Positions 47,511 through 56,816 of a stretch of DNA of 64,000 bases are shown here, in pieces (position 1 is the first letter of the stretch; the number at the start of each line of letters is the position of its first letter). The stretch covers positions 2,852,001 through 2,916,000 of the forward strand of contig NZ_CP089414.1 of NCBI RefSeq assembly GCF_022394535.1. The letters run 5' to 3'. Below the pieces are notes generated by a model that saw nothing but the letters and a program-made list of their open reading frames with translations, searched no databases and was not told where the DNA came from. Source of the DNA: Dyella terrae (GTDB taxonomy: Bacteria; Pseudomonadota; Gammaproteobacteria; Xanthomonadales; Rhodanobacteraceae). The translations under genes and the position numbers were made by a program.

Positions 47511-48149
47511 ATGGACATGCATCGCTACCCCGACATGCGGATCATCCGCCCTTCCATCCTCTACTTCGGTACGCCGGTGGTGCTGATCACCACGCGCAAC
47601 CCGGATGGCTCCACCAACATCACGCCGATGTCATCCGCCTGGGCTCTGGCTAACCGCATCGTCATCGGCCTGACTGGCGGCGGACAGGGCCTGGCGAACC
47701 TGCGGCGCGAAGGCGAGTGCGTGCTCAACCTTGCCGGCGAGGACATGCATCGCGGCGTGGAACGCATTGCGCCAACCACTGGCCGCCAGCCCGTGCCGCC
47801 CTGGAAACAGGCCACGGGCTATCGCCATGAAGCGGACAAGTTCGCGCTCGGCGGCTGGCATGCCGCGCCGTCCCTTGCGGTGAAACCGCCGCGCATCATG
47901 GAATGCCCGCTGCAACTGGAAGCCCGCTTGTTGTTGGATGTCGATCGCCCGCTGGACGCGTGGAGCGACGGCCCGGGCGGTTACGCCATCCTCGAACTGG
48001 AAGTGCTCCACGTGCACGCGCATGAGGACGTCACCGTGCCCGACACGCAGCATGTCGACCCGCAGCGCTACCGGCCGCTGTTCTACCTGTTCCGCCATTA
48101 CGTGGGGCCCGGCAAGCCCATGGGCAGGACGTTTAAAGCGGAAGTTTGA
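47511..48149 (+). CDS. Flavin reductase-like FMN-binding protein
   Basis: 212 residues from the ATG at 47511. The split-barrel FMN-binding fold is shown by FGTPVVLITTRNPDGSTNITPMSSAWALANRIVIGL, GGQGLANLRREGECVLNLAGEDM and CPLQLEARLLLDV, as in flavin reductase/DIM6-NTAB family proteins. Substrate unknown. Probable target of the divergent ArsR-type regulator. The epimerase gene begins 79 bp after it. Confidence 0.9.
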   Translation: MDMHRYPDMRIIRPSILYFGTPVVLITTRNPDGSTNITPMSSAWALANRIVIGLTGGGQGLANLRREGECVLNLAGEDMHRGVERIAPTTGRQPVPPWKQATGYRHEADKFALGGWHAAPSLAVKPPRIMECPLQLEARLLLDVDRPLDAWSDGPGGYAILELEVLHVHAHEDVTVPDTQHVDPQRYRPLFYLFRHYVGPGKPMGRTFKAEV

Positions 48150-48228
48150 ACGGGCCGGTGATGTTGTTGCAGCGAAAGCCGGTGCTAGGATCGAACCTAT
48201 TACGGCTTCGGTACGATTGCGGTCGAGC

Positions 48229-49215
48229 ATGCGCATTCTGGTCACGGGCAGTTCGGGTCATCTGGGCAAGGCGCTGGTGCGCACACTGCTCGATGACGGT
48301 CACGAGGTCATCGGGCTGGACGTAGCCGAGGGGCCCTACACACACCGCGTGGGCTCCATCGCCGACCGCGCCTTTGTAAAGCGTTGCATCGCTGGCGCTG
48401 CCACCGTGTTCCACCCGGCCACGCTGCACAAGCCACATGTCGCCACGCACGCCCGACAGGATTTTCTCGACGTCAATCTCACCGGCACGCTGAACCTGCT
48501 GGAGGAAGCCGTCGCCACCGGCGTGGAGTCCTTCGTCTACACCAGCACCACCAGCGTATTCGGCGACGCGCTCACCCCGCACACCAACGAGCCGGCCGCG
48601 TGGGTCACCGAAGACCTGGCATCCGTACCCAAGAACATCTACGGCGTCACCAAGTCAGCCGCCGAGGACCTGTGCCAGCTGTTCCAGCGCAACCAGGGCC
48701 TGTCCACCATGGTGCTGCGCACCTCGCGTTTCTTCCCCGAGGAAGACGACGATCGCACCGTGCGTGCGCGCTACACCGACGACAACCTCAAGGCGAACGA
48801 GTACCTCCACCGTCGCGTCGACATCGAAGATGTAGTGAGCGCTCATCTGCTCGCCGCACGCCGCGCCCCCATGCTCGGCTTTCGCCGCTACATCATCAGC
48901 GCCACCACACCGTTCCTGCCGGAAGATCTGGCTGAGCTGCGTGTACACGCACCCTTGGTGGTGCGTCGACGCGTCCCTGGTTACGAAGCGGTCTATGCGC
49001 AGCACGGGTGGAAGATCGCGCAGGGCATTGATCGTGTGTACGTGAATCAGCGTGCGCGTGATGAGTTGGGTTGGACGCCACGCCATGACTTTGCCGCGCT
49101 GTTGGCGCGGTTGCAGGCGGGTGGGGACATTCGCAGTCCACTCGCTCGGGAGATTGGGTCAAAGGGGTATCACGCGGACGCGTTTAGTGATGGGCCTTAT
49201 CCCGTCGAATCATGA
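48229..49215 (+). CDS. NAD-dependent epimerase/dehydratase (extended SDR)
   Basis: 328 residues from the ATG at 48229. NAD-binding GSSGHLGKALV (residues 7-17), catalytic Tyr-Lys in YGVTKSAAEDL (about 145-155) with the Ser/Thr triad member in YTSTTSVFGD, and a substrate domain after about 180 with DNLKANEYLHRRVDIEDVVSAHL. Related to UDP-sugar epimerases, exact substrate unclear. The last ~65 codons are G/T-biased (for example about 62 % G+T over 49021-49200) whereas the middle of the gene is A/C-rich, the halo effect beside R5. Confidence 0.92.
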   Translation: MRILVTGSSGHLGKALVRTLLDDGHEVIGLDVAEGPYTHRVGSIADRAFVKRCIAGAATVFHPATLHKPHVATHARQDFLDVNLTGTLNLLEEAVATGVESFVYTSTTSVFGDALTPHTNEPAAWVTEDLASVPKNIYGVTKSAAEDLCQLFQRNQGLSTMVLRTSRFFPEEDDDRTVRARYTDDNLKANEYLHRRVDIEDVVSAHLLAARRAPMLGFRRYIISATTPFLPEDLAELRVHAPLVVRRRVPGYEAVYAQHGWKIAQGIDRVYVNQRARDELGWTPRHDFAALLARLQAGGDIRSPLAREIGSKGYHADAFSDGPYPVES

Positions 49216-49245
49216 CTGAGGGTTGGGCGCGGAGCGCTTTAGTTC

Positions 49246-49735
49246 TGCTCCCTCGCCCCTTCGGGGAGAGGGGTGGGGTGAGGGGGCAACCTAGCCTCAC
49301 CATTTCGATGGAATCGTCATCTCGGCGCACCCCGAGAAGGGGCAAGGGCCGGAGGCGCTTTTCAACAGCCGAATGGCTGGTCATCCAGTAGAGATATTGC
49401 TTGGTTGTCGCTTTGCAGCGACCTGGCTCGCCTGCGGCGGGCTTCCGAACTGCTACCGCAGTCCGGGTCACTTTCTCTTGCTTGCCCAAGAGAAAGCAAC
49501 CGAAGAGAAAGGCCCCCCGGAATCGGCGCCTTCCGGGCTTCGCCCTCCAGGTACGCGTGCGGGTTCCGGGCTTTTCGACGGGGCTCCTGCCCCGGCGAAA
49601 AGGAATCGGCATCCATGCCGATTCCCCTGCGGGCCTTTTCTCCACCCGCCCGCCGCCTCATACGGGGCCCTAGTAGATCAAAAGCAGCGAGCACGCGGCT
49701 CGTGCAGCTTTGCTGCACATCGCATCGCGGCGGAA
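49246..49735 (+). repeat. Hairpin-array repeat R5 (left arm of element E3)
   Basis: Plus-orientation copy. The outer hairpin CCCTCGCCCC/GGGGAGAGGG is near 49250-49271. ACTTTCTCTT/AAGAGAAAG-C replaces the ACTTTTCTT/AAGAAAAGT of R1 (49469-49496). The stem near 49571-49602 is CGGGGC/GCCCCG like R2, and GGAATCGGCAT/ATGCCGATTCC (49602-49626) is fully paired A-T class. The box near 49313-49345 is degraded. Ends with GTGCAGC/GCTGCAC near 49702-49718. Confidence 0.85.
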
Positions 49736-49905
49736 CGCTTTGCTCCTGCACTAAGGCGCAAAGTCAAAGCAGAAGAGAAAGGTCATGCCGTTAGGTGGCG
49801 AGCGCTCCACATCGGTCAGGAAGCGTAGCGCGTGCTTTATGTAGCGCGCTTTATCTAGCCCCAGCGATCGGAAAGCGAAACTCGCTTCAAGTCCTCTCCG
49901 CATCG
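49736..49905. repeat. Core of element E3
   Basis: Same core as E1 and E2 but inverted. Carries on the plus strand a 19-codon frame, 49785-49844, starting MPLGGERSTSVRK, the same length as the E1 core frame. GAAGAGAAAGGTC precedes the ATG. Coding status unproven. Confidence 0.55.
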
Positions 49906-50316
49906 GCGATGTGCAGCTTTGCTGCCGAGCCGCGTGCTTGCCGCCTTTGATCTCCGGGCCCCCTGTGCGGCGGTGAGGGTGGACGATCAGGCCCGCAGGG
50001 GAATCGGCATGGATGCCGATTCCTTTTCGCCAGGGCAGGATGCCCTGTCGAAAAGCCCGGCCGCCCCTCACGAACTGGCCAGCTTCACCGGCCAGCGCCA
50101 AGTGGGGGTGCCCTTCTCTTTGGTTACTTTCTCTTGGGCATGCAAGAGAAAGTGACCCGGCCTCCGGCAGGAGGACGGAAGCCCGCCGCAGGCGAGCCAG
50201 GTCGTGACAGCGCGACAACCAAGCGCAAGGTCACTGGATCCCTGCCTCCGCAGGGATGACGGTTTCATCGAAACGGCAAGGCAAGCACCCAACCCTCTCC
50301 CCAAAAGGGGCGAGGG
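49906..50316 (-). repeat. Hairpin-array repeat R6 (right arm of element E3)
   Basis: Minus-orientation copy. It combines the ACTTTCTCTT/AAGAGAAAGT stem of R5 (near 50126-50153, perfectly paired) and A-T class GGAATCGGC/GCCGATTCC with the CAGGGC/GCCCTG stem of R1, R3 and R4, so stem classes are assorted independently among copies. Box ATCCCTGCCTCCGCAGGGAT near 50239-50258, outer hairpin near 50293-50315. Confidence 0.85.
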
Positions 50317-50334
50317 AGAAGAACTGAGACACCC

Positions 50335-50631
50335 CTAACCAATAATCGCCAACACCGCCGCAAACCAAATCACCACCACCCCACCCGCAAACGCCCGCCG
50401 CGCCGCCCCGATGCGCTCCCCGCTCTCCTCACTCACCGGCGTAGTCACAATCCACGGCACCGAGGCCAGCAACCCAAACCCAACAAAGGCCAACACGATC
50501 ACCGCCACATCCAGCCCCCGCCACGGCACCGGCTCGTGTACGCCCCAGTAGCCCAGAAAAGCCATCCCCATCGCGCACAAGGTGGCCGATGCGGAACACA
50601 ACCCGACGACTGAACCTGCTGGTGCACGCAT
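50335..50631 (-). CDS. Small membrane protein of unknown function
   Basis: 98 residues if started at the ATG at 50629-50631; in-frame starts up to 50757 exist but would run into the YceI promoter. Three hydrophobic segments (about 8-27, 36-55 and 77-97), with loops GVHEPVPWRG and TTPVSEESGERIGAARR. No family recognised; an unnamed inner-membrane protein. Its 3' end next to R6 is part of the repeat halo (A+C about 83 % on the plus strand at 50341-50400). Composition makes it slightly doubtful as a gene, but the hydrophobic pattern is regular. Confidence 0.6.
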   Translation of the reverse strand: MRAPAGSVVGLCSASATLCAMGMAFLGYWGVHEPVPWRGLDVAVIVLAFVGFGLLASVPWIVTTPVSEESGERIGAARRAFAGGVVVIWFAAVLAIIG

Positions 50632-50767
50632 GGCAGCTGTCTCCGGCAAGGAATGCGCAGAGCCTACCGCAGCCGGGAAAAAGGAATGTCGAAATCCGGC
50701 GACCCCGTTCGTCATGAGGATAAGCGCGCCAAAAAAGGCGCCCGTTTCCCCGCCCAAGGAGTTGACG

Positions 50768-51403
50768 ATGTCCCTGCCCTACCGCACGCACGCCGCCCTC
50801 ACCAGCGCTCTGCTGCTCCTGCTCGCCGCTGGTACGGCAAATGCCGCTGCCGCCACCTATGTCATCGACCCCGCACATACCTATCCCAGTTTCGAGGCTG
50901 ACCACTTCGGCGGGCTATCCACCTGGCGCGGCAAGTTCGACCGTACTTCCGGCAAGGTCACGCTGGACAAGGCCGCCGGCACCGGCAGCGTAGATATCAC
51001 CGTCGACGCCACCAGCGTGAATTTCGGCCTGGACAAGATGAACGAGACGGCGCGCGGCAAAGAATTGTTCGACGTGGCGCAGTACCCCACCGCCACCTAC
51101 CGCGGCCAGCTCGCCGGGTTCGTCAACGGTGCGCCGACGCGGGTGGATGGCTCACTCACCCTGCATGGCGTGACGCGCCCGCTGGAACTGACCATCAAAA
51201 GCTTCAAGTGCGTGCCGCATCCGCTCTACAAGCGCGAGCTGTGCGGAGCGGATGCCTATGCCACGTTCAAGCGTGATGCCTTCGGCATGGACAGCGGCAA
51301 GGACTACGGCTTCAACATGGACGTGACACTGCGCATTCAGGTGGAAGCTCTGATCGACGACGGCAGCGCCGGCAAAGTCGCGCTCGCTGCGCCCACCCAC
51401 TGA
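50768..51403 (+). CDS. YceI-family periplasmic protein
   Basis: 211 residues from the ATG at 50768, preceded by AAGGAG. Signal peptide to about residue 27 (GTANAAAA). The lipocalin-like YceI domain is complete: YVIDPAHTYPSFEADHFGGLSTWRGKFDRTSGKVTLD, SVDITVDATSVNFG, LFDVAQYPTATYRG, GSLTLHGVTRPLELTI and AYATFKRDAFGMDSGKDYGF. Family members bind isoprenoid chains or lipids in the periplasm. The GST gene follows after 15 bp, probably in one transcript. Confidence 0.94.
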   Translation: MSLPYRTHAALTSALLLLLAAGTANAAAATYVIDPAHTYPSFEADHFGGLSTWRGKFDRTSGKVTLDKAAGTGSVDITVDATSVNFGLDKMNETARGKELFDVAQYPTATYRGQLAGFVNGAPTRVDGSLTLHGVTRPLELTIKSFKCVPHPLYKRELCGADAYATFKRDAFGMDSGKDYGFNMDVTLRIQVEALIDDGSAGKVALAAPTH

Positions 51404-51418
51404 GCACGGAATACGACC

Positions 51419-52093
51419 ATGTCACTCACACTCTACATGCATCCGCTGGCAGCCTATTGCCACAAGGCGCTGATCGCGCTGTACGAGAACGACACACCCT
51501 TCCATTCCCATCTGGTGGATCTGGCAGATGACACGCAACGCGCCGCGTTCTACGCGCTGTGGCCGATCGGCAAATTTCCCGTGCTCAACGACCACACGCG
51601 GGGCTGCCTGGTGCCAGAGTCCAGCATCATCATCGAATATCTTGCGCGGCATTATCCCGGCAAGGTCGCGCTAGTTCCCGAGGATCCCGACGAGGCGCGT
51701 GAAGTGCGCTTCCGCGACCGCTTCTACGACCAGTATGTCGCCGAGCCGATGCAGAAGGTGATCACCGACCGGCTACGTCCCGATGGTCAGCACGATCACT
51801 ACGGCGTAGCGCAGGCACGAGAGAAGCTGCGCTCTGCGCTGGACTTGATCGAACGCGAGTTCGAGCGCGATAACGGCAAGCGCCAGTGGGGCGCCGGCGA
51901 GCACTACAGCATGGCCGATTGCGCGGCGTCGCCCGCGCTGTTCTATGCCAACTTCGTGATACCGCTGGAAGACGAGCACCCGCTCACGGCGGCCTACCTG
52001 CTTCGCTTAATGCAACGCCCATCGTATGCACGTGTGCTACGTGAGGCGGCGCCCTACCTGCACATGGTCCCTTCCGAACCCGTCGAAGCCTGA
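51419..52093 (+). CDS. Glutathione S-transferase family protein
   Basis: 224 residues. Thioredoxin-like N-terminal domain (SLTLYMHPLAAYCHKALIALYENDTPF, WPIGKFPVLND, VPESSIIIEYLA) and an all-helical C-terminal domain (YDQYVAEPMQKVITDRLRP, GAGEHYSMADCAASPALFYA). The PESSIIIEYL motif is the glutathione gamma-Glu binding site. The active residue is not obvious: Ser/Cys near AAYCHKAL. Substrate unknown. 15 bp after YceI and 37 bp before the SRPBCC gene, so a three-gene transcript is likely. Confidence 0.92.
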   Translation: MSLTLYMHPLAAYCHKALIALYENDTPFHSHLVDLADDTQRAAFYALWPIGKFPVLNDHTRGCLVPESSIIIEYLARHYPGKVALVPEDPDEAREVRFRDRFYDQYVAEPMQKVITDRLRPDGQHDHYGVAQAREKLRSALDLIEREFERDNGKRQWGAGEHYSMADCAASPALFYANFVIPLEDEHPLTAAYLLRLMQRPSYARVLREAAPYLHMVPSEPVEA

Positions 52094-52130
52094 CATTCCA
52101 ACCACCGCCATCGCATCAAGGAAACAGACG

Positions 52131-52661
52131 ATGTTCATCGCACTCATCATTATCGTGGCCGTCATCGCCGTTGTGCTGATCGTGGCCGCCATGCGCCCGG
52201 ATCAATTCCGCATCGAGCGCTCGGCCACCATCCAGGCAACGCCCGAACGCATCTTTCCGCTCATCAACGATCTGCATCGCTGGCAGTCATGGTCGCCGTA
52301 CGAGAAGAAAGACCCCGATATGCAACGCAGCTTTGAGGGACCATCGTCAGGCCCCGGCGCCGCCTATGGCTGGAACGGCAACAAGAACATCGGCAGTGGG
52401 CGCATGGAGATCAGCGAATCCATGCCGTCCTCGCACGTGCGCCTACAACTGGAATTCTTTACCCCGTTCAAGGCGAGCAACACCGCCGATTTCGTGCTCG
52501 ACCCACAGGGCGCCGCAACGCGTATCACCTGGTCCATGCAAGGCCGCGCCAACTTCATGAGCAAACTGATGGGCGTGGTGTTCAACATCGACAAGATGGT
52601 CGGCAAAGACTTTGAGGACGGCCTGGTCAACTTGCGTAGGCTGACCGAAGAACCGGCCTGA
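52131..52661 (+). CDS. SRPBCC (polyketide cyclase-like) protein with N-terminal membrane anchor
   Basis: 176 residues from the ATG at 52131. One membrane helix at the N-terminus (FIALIIIVAVIAVVLIVAAM), then a START/SRPBCC fold: FRIERSATIQATPERIFPLINDLHRWQSWSPYEKKDPDM, and ADFVLDPQGAATRITWSMQGRANFMSKLMGVVF near the end. Such proteins bind hydrophobic ligands in a deep cavity; none can be named. Last gene of the YceI-GST-SRPBCC group. The 271 bp after it (52662-52932) hold no supportable gene. Confidence 0.9.
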   Translation: MFIALIIIVAVIAVVLIVAAMRPDQFRIERSATIQATPERIFPLINDLHRWQSWSPYEKKDPDMQRSFEGPSSGPGAAYGWNGNKNIGSGRMEISESMPSSHVRLQLEFFTPFKASNTADFVLDPQGAATRITWSMQGRANFMSKLMGVVFNIDKMVGKDFEDGLVNLRRLTEEPA

Positions 52662-52932
52662 TTCCGCAGTGCAACAACACGCATGCGGGTGCGTATTTTT
52701 CAAATGCGTAACAGCAGGCTTACGCCAAGCCTAAGCAAGCTCGCTTGCGGCTGAATGGATTCGACAACGCGCACCGCATGCGTCAACCGCCTTGCGGGCG
52801 CCTCGTTCTCCGGCATGAGTCATCCATCCACCGGATGACCTACAGGGGTCACACACACCACATGCAGTGGGCGCAAGCCCAGGGGTTGTGACACCTATTA
52901 AAAACCTGTCGGAACAATGAGGACCGAAGCCC

Positions 52933-53292
52933 ATGAAGAACCTTATGACGTCACGTTTCAGCCTGATCGCTTTCGGCATGGTCGCCGCCCTCGCCAGCGC
53001 CGGAGCCATGGCGCAGGCCACCAACCCCAACGACATTCCGGGTCATCCCCGCGTCAGCGAAGTGAACCAGCGCCTGGACAACCAGCAGAACCGCGTCCAG
53101 GCCGGCGTGGCCGATGGCCAGCTCAACGCCAAGCAAGCCGCCCGTGACGAAAAGCAGGATTCCAACATCGCCGCCCGTGAAAGCCGTGACGAAGCCGAAC
53201 ACGGCGGCCACCTGACCAAGCAGGAAGATAAGAACCTCAACAAATCGCTGAATCAGGACAGCAAGCGCATCCACAAGCAGCGCACCAAGTAA
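52933..53292 (+). CDS. Small secreted, highly charged protein
   Basis: 119 residues. Signal peptide to about residue 28 (ASAGAMA). The mature part is almost entirely hydrophilic and helical with evenly spaced Asn, Gln, Asp and Lys: VNQRLDNQQNRVQAGVADGQLNAKQ, then HGGHLTKQEDKNLNKSLNQDSKRIHKQ. I recognise this NQR-DNQQ-GV-GQL-HGGHLTKxE-LN-LN pattern from small periplasmic proteins of beta- and gammaproteobacteria that have no known role. Followed by a strong hairpin. Confidence 0.82.
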   Translation: MKNLMTSRFSLIAFGMVAALASAGAMAQATNPNDIPGHPRVSEVNQRLDNQQNRVQAGVADGQLNAKQAARDEKQDSNIAARESRDEAEHGGHLTKQEDKNLNKSLNQDSKRIHKQRTK

Positions 53293-53313
53293 TCGCCCAC
53301 GCGATAACGCCCT

Positions 53314-53340
53314 GAACGGCCCGGCCCTGCCGGGCCGTTC
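53314..53340 (+). terminator. Hairpin after the small charged-protein gene
   Basis: GAACGGCCCGG (53314-53324), loop CCCTG, CCGGGCCGTTC (53330-53340), then GCGTTTGTG. Perfect 11-bp stem, short T run. Confidence 0.75.
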
Positions 53341-53427
53341 GCGTTTGTGCGGGCACAACTTCCAGCACTGTCCCCTCCCCGCGAGCGTGCCAGTATCCGG
53401 GGACCATCATTCGGGCGGGAGGGTCGT

Positions 53428-55500
53428 ATGGTCAGCAGGATTCTGGCAGCGGCATGCGCGTGTGCACTGGCGTTCGGCACGGCCCATGCGGCCGACGCAT
53501 CGACGGGCAAGCCGCACTATGGCGCGTGGGGCTTCGACCAGGCGGGCGGCGATAGCTCGGTCAAACCCGGCAACGACTTCTTCCGCTACGCCAACGGCAC
53601 CTGGCTGGACCACACGCCGATTCCCGCCGACAAACCAGCCGTCAGCCTGCGACTGGCGATGACCGACCTCACCGAGCAACGGCTGCATGACCTGATGGAA
53701 GCAGCAGCACAGGGCAAGGCCGGCGACGCGACGCTCCAAAGCAAAGTCGGGATGTTCTACCGCTCTTTCATGGACCAGACCCACCTCGACGCGCTGGGCG
53801 CAAAACCGATCACTCCGCAACTCGATGCGGTGAAACAAGCTGCCACGCGCGATGCGCAAGCCGCGCTGATGGGCCGTACCAACACCGATTTCGACGGTTC
53901 TCTGTTCAACATCAGCATCGATGTCGACCTGAAGGACATCAACCAATACGCCGTTTATGTGTCGCAGGCCGGTCTGGGTATGCCGGACCGTGACTACTAT
54001 CTCAAGCCGGATTTCGCGAAACAGAAGGCCGCCTACCAGACCTACGTCACGCGCCTTCTCACGCTGGCCGGCTGGCCGCAACCCGACGCCGCGGCGAAGG
54101 ACGTGGTGGCGTTCGAGACGGCCATCGCGCAGGCCAGCATCAGCAAAGTCGAGCAGCGCGATCCGGTGGCCATGTACAACCCGATGAGCGTCAGTGATCT
54201 GCAAAAGCTCGCGCCCGGGTTCGCCTGGAGCGATTTCTTCAAGGCGGCGCAACTCGGAAAGCAGGCGCACGTGGTCGTGATGGAGAAGACCGCCTTCCCG
54301 AAGCTGACCGCGCTATATGCAAAGACGCCTGTCACGACCATCCAGGCATGGCAGGCCGCGCGCATCGCAGACAACGCCGCCTATTACCTCTCGGATCCGT
54401 TCCAGCAAGCGTACTTCGAGATGCACAACAAGACGTTGGCCGGCCAACAGCAGATCGAAGCGCGCTGGAAGCGCGGTGTGCATGCCGTGTCGGGAGGCGA
54501 TTGCGAGGTAGGCGAACGCCTTTATTGCTTCGGCAACCTCGGCTGGGCGGTGGGCCAGCTCTACACGGATACGTATTTCCCCGCCGCGTCCAAAGTGAAG
54601 ATCGAGCAACTCGTCGGCAACCTGAAGGCGGCCTACCACGTACGCATCGAGAAACTCGACTGGATGGGCCCGGAAACACGCAAGGAAGCGCTGAAGAAGC
54701 TCGACACCTACACCATCAAGGTCGGCTACCCCGACCATCCGCGTGATTACACCGACGTCGCCATCCAAGGCGACGACCTAGCCGGCAACGTGCTGCGCGC
54801 GGCGCAAGCCGACTGGTCGTTCTACGTGAATCGTCTGGACAAGCCGGTCGACCGCAGCGACTGGAGCATGACGCCACAGACCAACGATGCCTATAACGGT
54901 ACGCTGCGCGACATCGTCTTTCCTGCCGCCATCCTGCAGCCGCCGATCTTCGATCCCAACGCCGACCCCGCCATCAACTATGGCGCCATCGGCGGCTTCA
55001 TTGGTCACGAGCTCACGCACGGCTTCGACGACGAAGGCCGCAAGATCGACGCCAGCGGTGCGCTGCGCGACTGGTGGACGCCCGCCGATGCAAAGGCCTT
55101 CGAGGAACGCGCGAAGAAACTCGGTGCGCAGTACGACGCTTTCGAGCCGCTGCCCGGCGTGCACATCAACGGCAACCTGTCCATGGGCGAGAACATCGCC
55201 GACCTCGGTGGACTCACCCTCGCGCTCGACGCCTACCATGCCTCGCTGCATGGCAAGCCCGCACCGGTGATCGACGGCCTTACCGGCGACCAGCGCGTGT
55301 TCCTGGGCTGGGCGCAGGCGTGGCGCGGCAAACTCACCGACGACGCCATCCGCCGCCAGGTGACCAGCGACCCGCACTCGCCGCGAGCATTCCGCGTCAA
55401 CGGACCGGTGCGCAACATCGATGCGTGGTATCAGGCGTTCGACGTGCAGTCGGGCGACAAGCTGTACCTCGATCCGAAGGATCGGGTGCGGATTTGGTAA
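53428..55500 (+). CDS. M13-family zinc metallopeptidase (neprilysin-like), secreted
   Basis: 690 residues from the ATG at 53428, where the signal peptide starts (to about residue 21, FGTAHA). The N-terminal M13 domain holds DFFRYANGTWLDHTPIPADKP; the catalytic domain has HELTH at 527-531 in GFIGHELTHGFDDEGRKID, and the third zinc ligand Glu588 in GENIADLGG. The NAYYN-like substrate strand is represented by TNDAYNG and AIGGFIGHE region. It ends KDRVRIW, the typical VCRVW-like terminus. Probably an oligopeptidase of the periplasm. Confidence 0.95.
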   Translation: MVSRILAAACACALAFGTAHAADASTGKPHYGAWGFDQAGGDSSVKPGNDFFRYANGTWLDHTPIPADKPAVSLRLAMTDLTEQRLHDLMEAAAQGKAGDATLQSKVGMFYRSFMDQTHLDALGAKPITPQLDAVKQAATRDAQAALMGRTNTDFDGSLFNISIDVDLKDINQYAVYVSQAGLGMPDRDYYLKPDFAKQKAAYQTYVTRLLTLAGWPQPDAAAKDVVAFETAIAQASISKVEQRDPVAMYNPMSVSDLQKLAPGFAWSDFFKAAQLGKQAHVVVMEKTAFPKLTALYAKTPVTTIQAWQAARIADNAAYYLSDPFQQAYFEMHNKTLAGQQQIEARWKRGVHAVSGGDCEVGERLYCFGNLGWAVGQLYTDTYFPAASKVKIEQLVGNLKAAYHVRIEKLDWMGPETRKEALKKLDTYTIKVGYPDHPRDYTDVAIQGDDLAGNVLRAAQADWSFYVNRLDKPVDRSDWSMTPQTNDAYNGTLRDIVFPAAILQPPIFDPNADPAINYGAIGGFIGHELTHGFDDEGRKIDASGALRDWWTPADAKAFEERAKKLGAQYDAFEPLPGVHINGNLSMGENIADLGGLTLALDAYHASLHGKPAPVIDGLTGDQRVFLGWAQAWRGKLTDDAIRRQVTSDPHSPRAFRVNGPVRNIDAWYQAFDVQSGDKLYLDPKDRVRIW

Positions 55501-55565
55501 CTACTACCTAGCGACGGCGCTCGACAGCCACTAACGGTGAGCTGACGGCCAGGCGATGCGGTTGC

Positions 55566-56816
55566 TCAGCGATTTGACGCAACCGCCGTTCCGTGTCGCG
55601 CCCGCCCGTACGACGCCATCACCATCGGCGTCGTCATCATCGTGGTGACAATGGCCATCACTAGCAGGATGGTGAACATCGCGGTGTTGATGACGCCTGC
55701 ATCAAGGCCAACCTTGATGACGATCAACTCCATCATCCCGCGCGCATTCATCAGCGAGCCGATGGTGAAGCTGTCGCGCCAGCTCTGCCCGGCGATGCGC
55801 GCTCCCGCCGTGCCACCCAGTAGCTTGCCCAGCACGGCAACAGCCAGCACCAGCAGCAACGCCACACCTGCGCCACCCGTGAGCACTTGTGCACTGGTGC
55901 TCAGGCCCGCCAGCACGAAGAACACCGGCACCAGCGTCGCCACTGTCACGTGCTCCACGCGCTCGATCAGCTTGTGCAGCAGGCGGTCGTCGCGCGGCAG
56001 GCACACGCCGAACAGGAAGGCACCGAACACGGCGTGCAAGTTGAGCCATTCGGTGATGGCTGCGCAACCAAAGGCCCCCGCCAGAAGGAAGGCGAGCACA
56101 GCGGCGTTCGCATTGCCTTCCGGGGCGTGACGCGCCAGCAACCGCGCGCATAGCGGGCGCAGCACGAACCACGTCAGCGCAAGTAGCAGCACCAGACCCA
56201 TCACGGTGCGCCAGAACGGTGCCCAGTCACCATGCGCGCTGATCAATGCCACCACACAGGCCAGCATGATCCACGCAAGCACATCGACCACGGCGGCCGC
56301 GGCAATACCCAATCGCCCCGGCAGACTGTCGGTGAGGCCGCGCTCCTTCACGATGCGCGCCATGACCGGCAACGCGGTGATGGCGCAGGCAGTAGCGAAG
56401 AACAGCGCGAAGGCCGTCTTGGTAATGCCTGGCGGCGCGTAGTTCGCATACAGCAGCGGCGCGATACCCAGGGCGAGCGCCATCGGCAGCACGACCGAGA
56501 TGCCGCCGATCCATGCGGCCGGCCGCAGCAAACCGCCGCGCGCACTGGCCGGCACGCGCAACTCCGCGCCCACCACCACCATGAAAAGGACCAGGCCCAG
56601 CGTACTCAGGCTCTGCAGGTTGCCCAGGCTGTCCGCCGGAAACAGTCGCTGCTGCCACGTGGGCGCGATGGCGCCGAACACGATAGGGCCAAGCGCCAGC
56701 CCCGCCAGCATCTCGCCCACCACAGCCGGCTGACCGAAGCGACGGGCAATCGTCGCGACCAGACGCGCGGCCACGATGATCACTACGAGCTGGATGAGCA
56801 GAAGCGGATGACCCAT
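55566..56816 (-). CDS. Cation:proton antiporter, CPA2/Kef-type membrane domain
   Basis: 416 residues from the ATG at 56814-56816, which stands at proper distance from GGAAG; an ATG 6 bp upstream is too close. About twelve membrane helices, with RFGQPAVVGEMLAGLALGPIVFG, VGAELRVPASARG, ATACAITALPVMARIVKERG (the ion-binding TM region), NLHAVFGAFLFGVCLPRDDRLLHKLIERVE and SLMNARGMMELIVIKVGL. No TrkA-N domain at the C-terminus, so it resembles the Na+/H+ NapA-type or GerN-type rather than full Kef. Convergent with the M13 gene. Confidence 0.92.
   Translation of the reverse strand: MGHPLLLIQLVVIIVAARLVATIARRFGQPAVVGEMLAGLALGPIVFGAIAPTWQQRLFPADSLGNLQSLSTLGLVLFMVVVGAELRVPASARGGLLRPAAWIGGISVVLPMALALGIAPLLYANYAPPGITKTAFALFFATACAITALPVMARIVKERGLTDSLPGRLGIAAAAVVDVLAWIMLACVVALISAHGDWAPFWRTVMGLVLLLALTWFVLRPLCARLLARHAPEGNANAAVLAFLLAGAFGCAAITEWLNLHAVFGAFLFGVCLPRDDRLLHKLIERVEHVTVATLVPVFFVLAGLSTSAQVLTGGAGVALLLVLAVAVLGKLLGGTAGARIAGQSWRDSFTIGSLMNARGMMELIVIKVGLDAGVINTAMFTILLVMAIVTTMMTTPMVMASYGRARHGTAVASNR

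Noticed and set aside
12316..50316. CRISPR array
   Set aside because: Repeats are long, inverted and far apart, with no short direct repeats at regular spacing and no cas genes.
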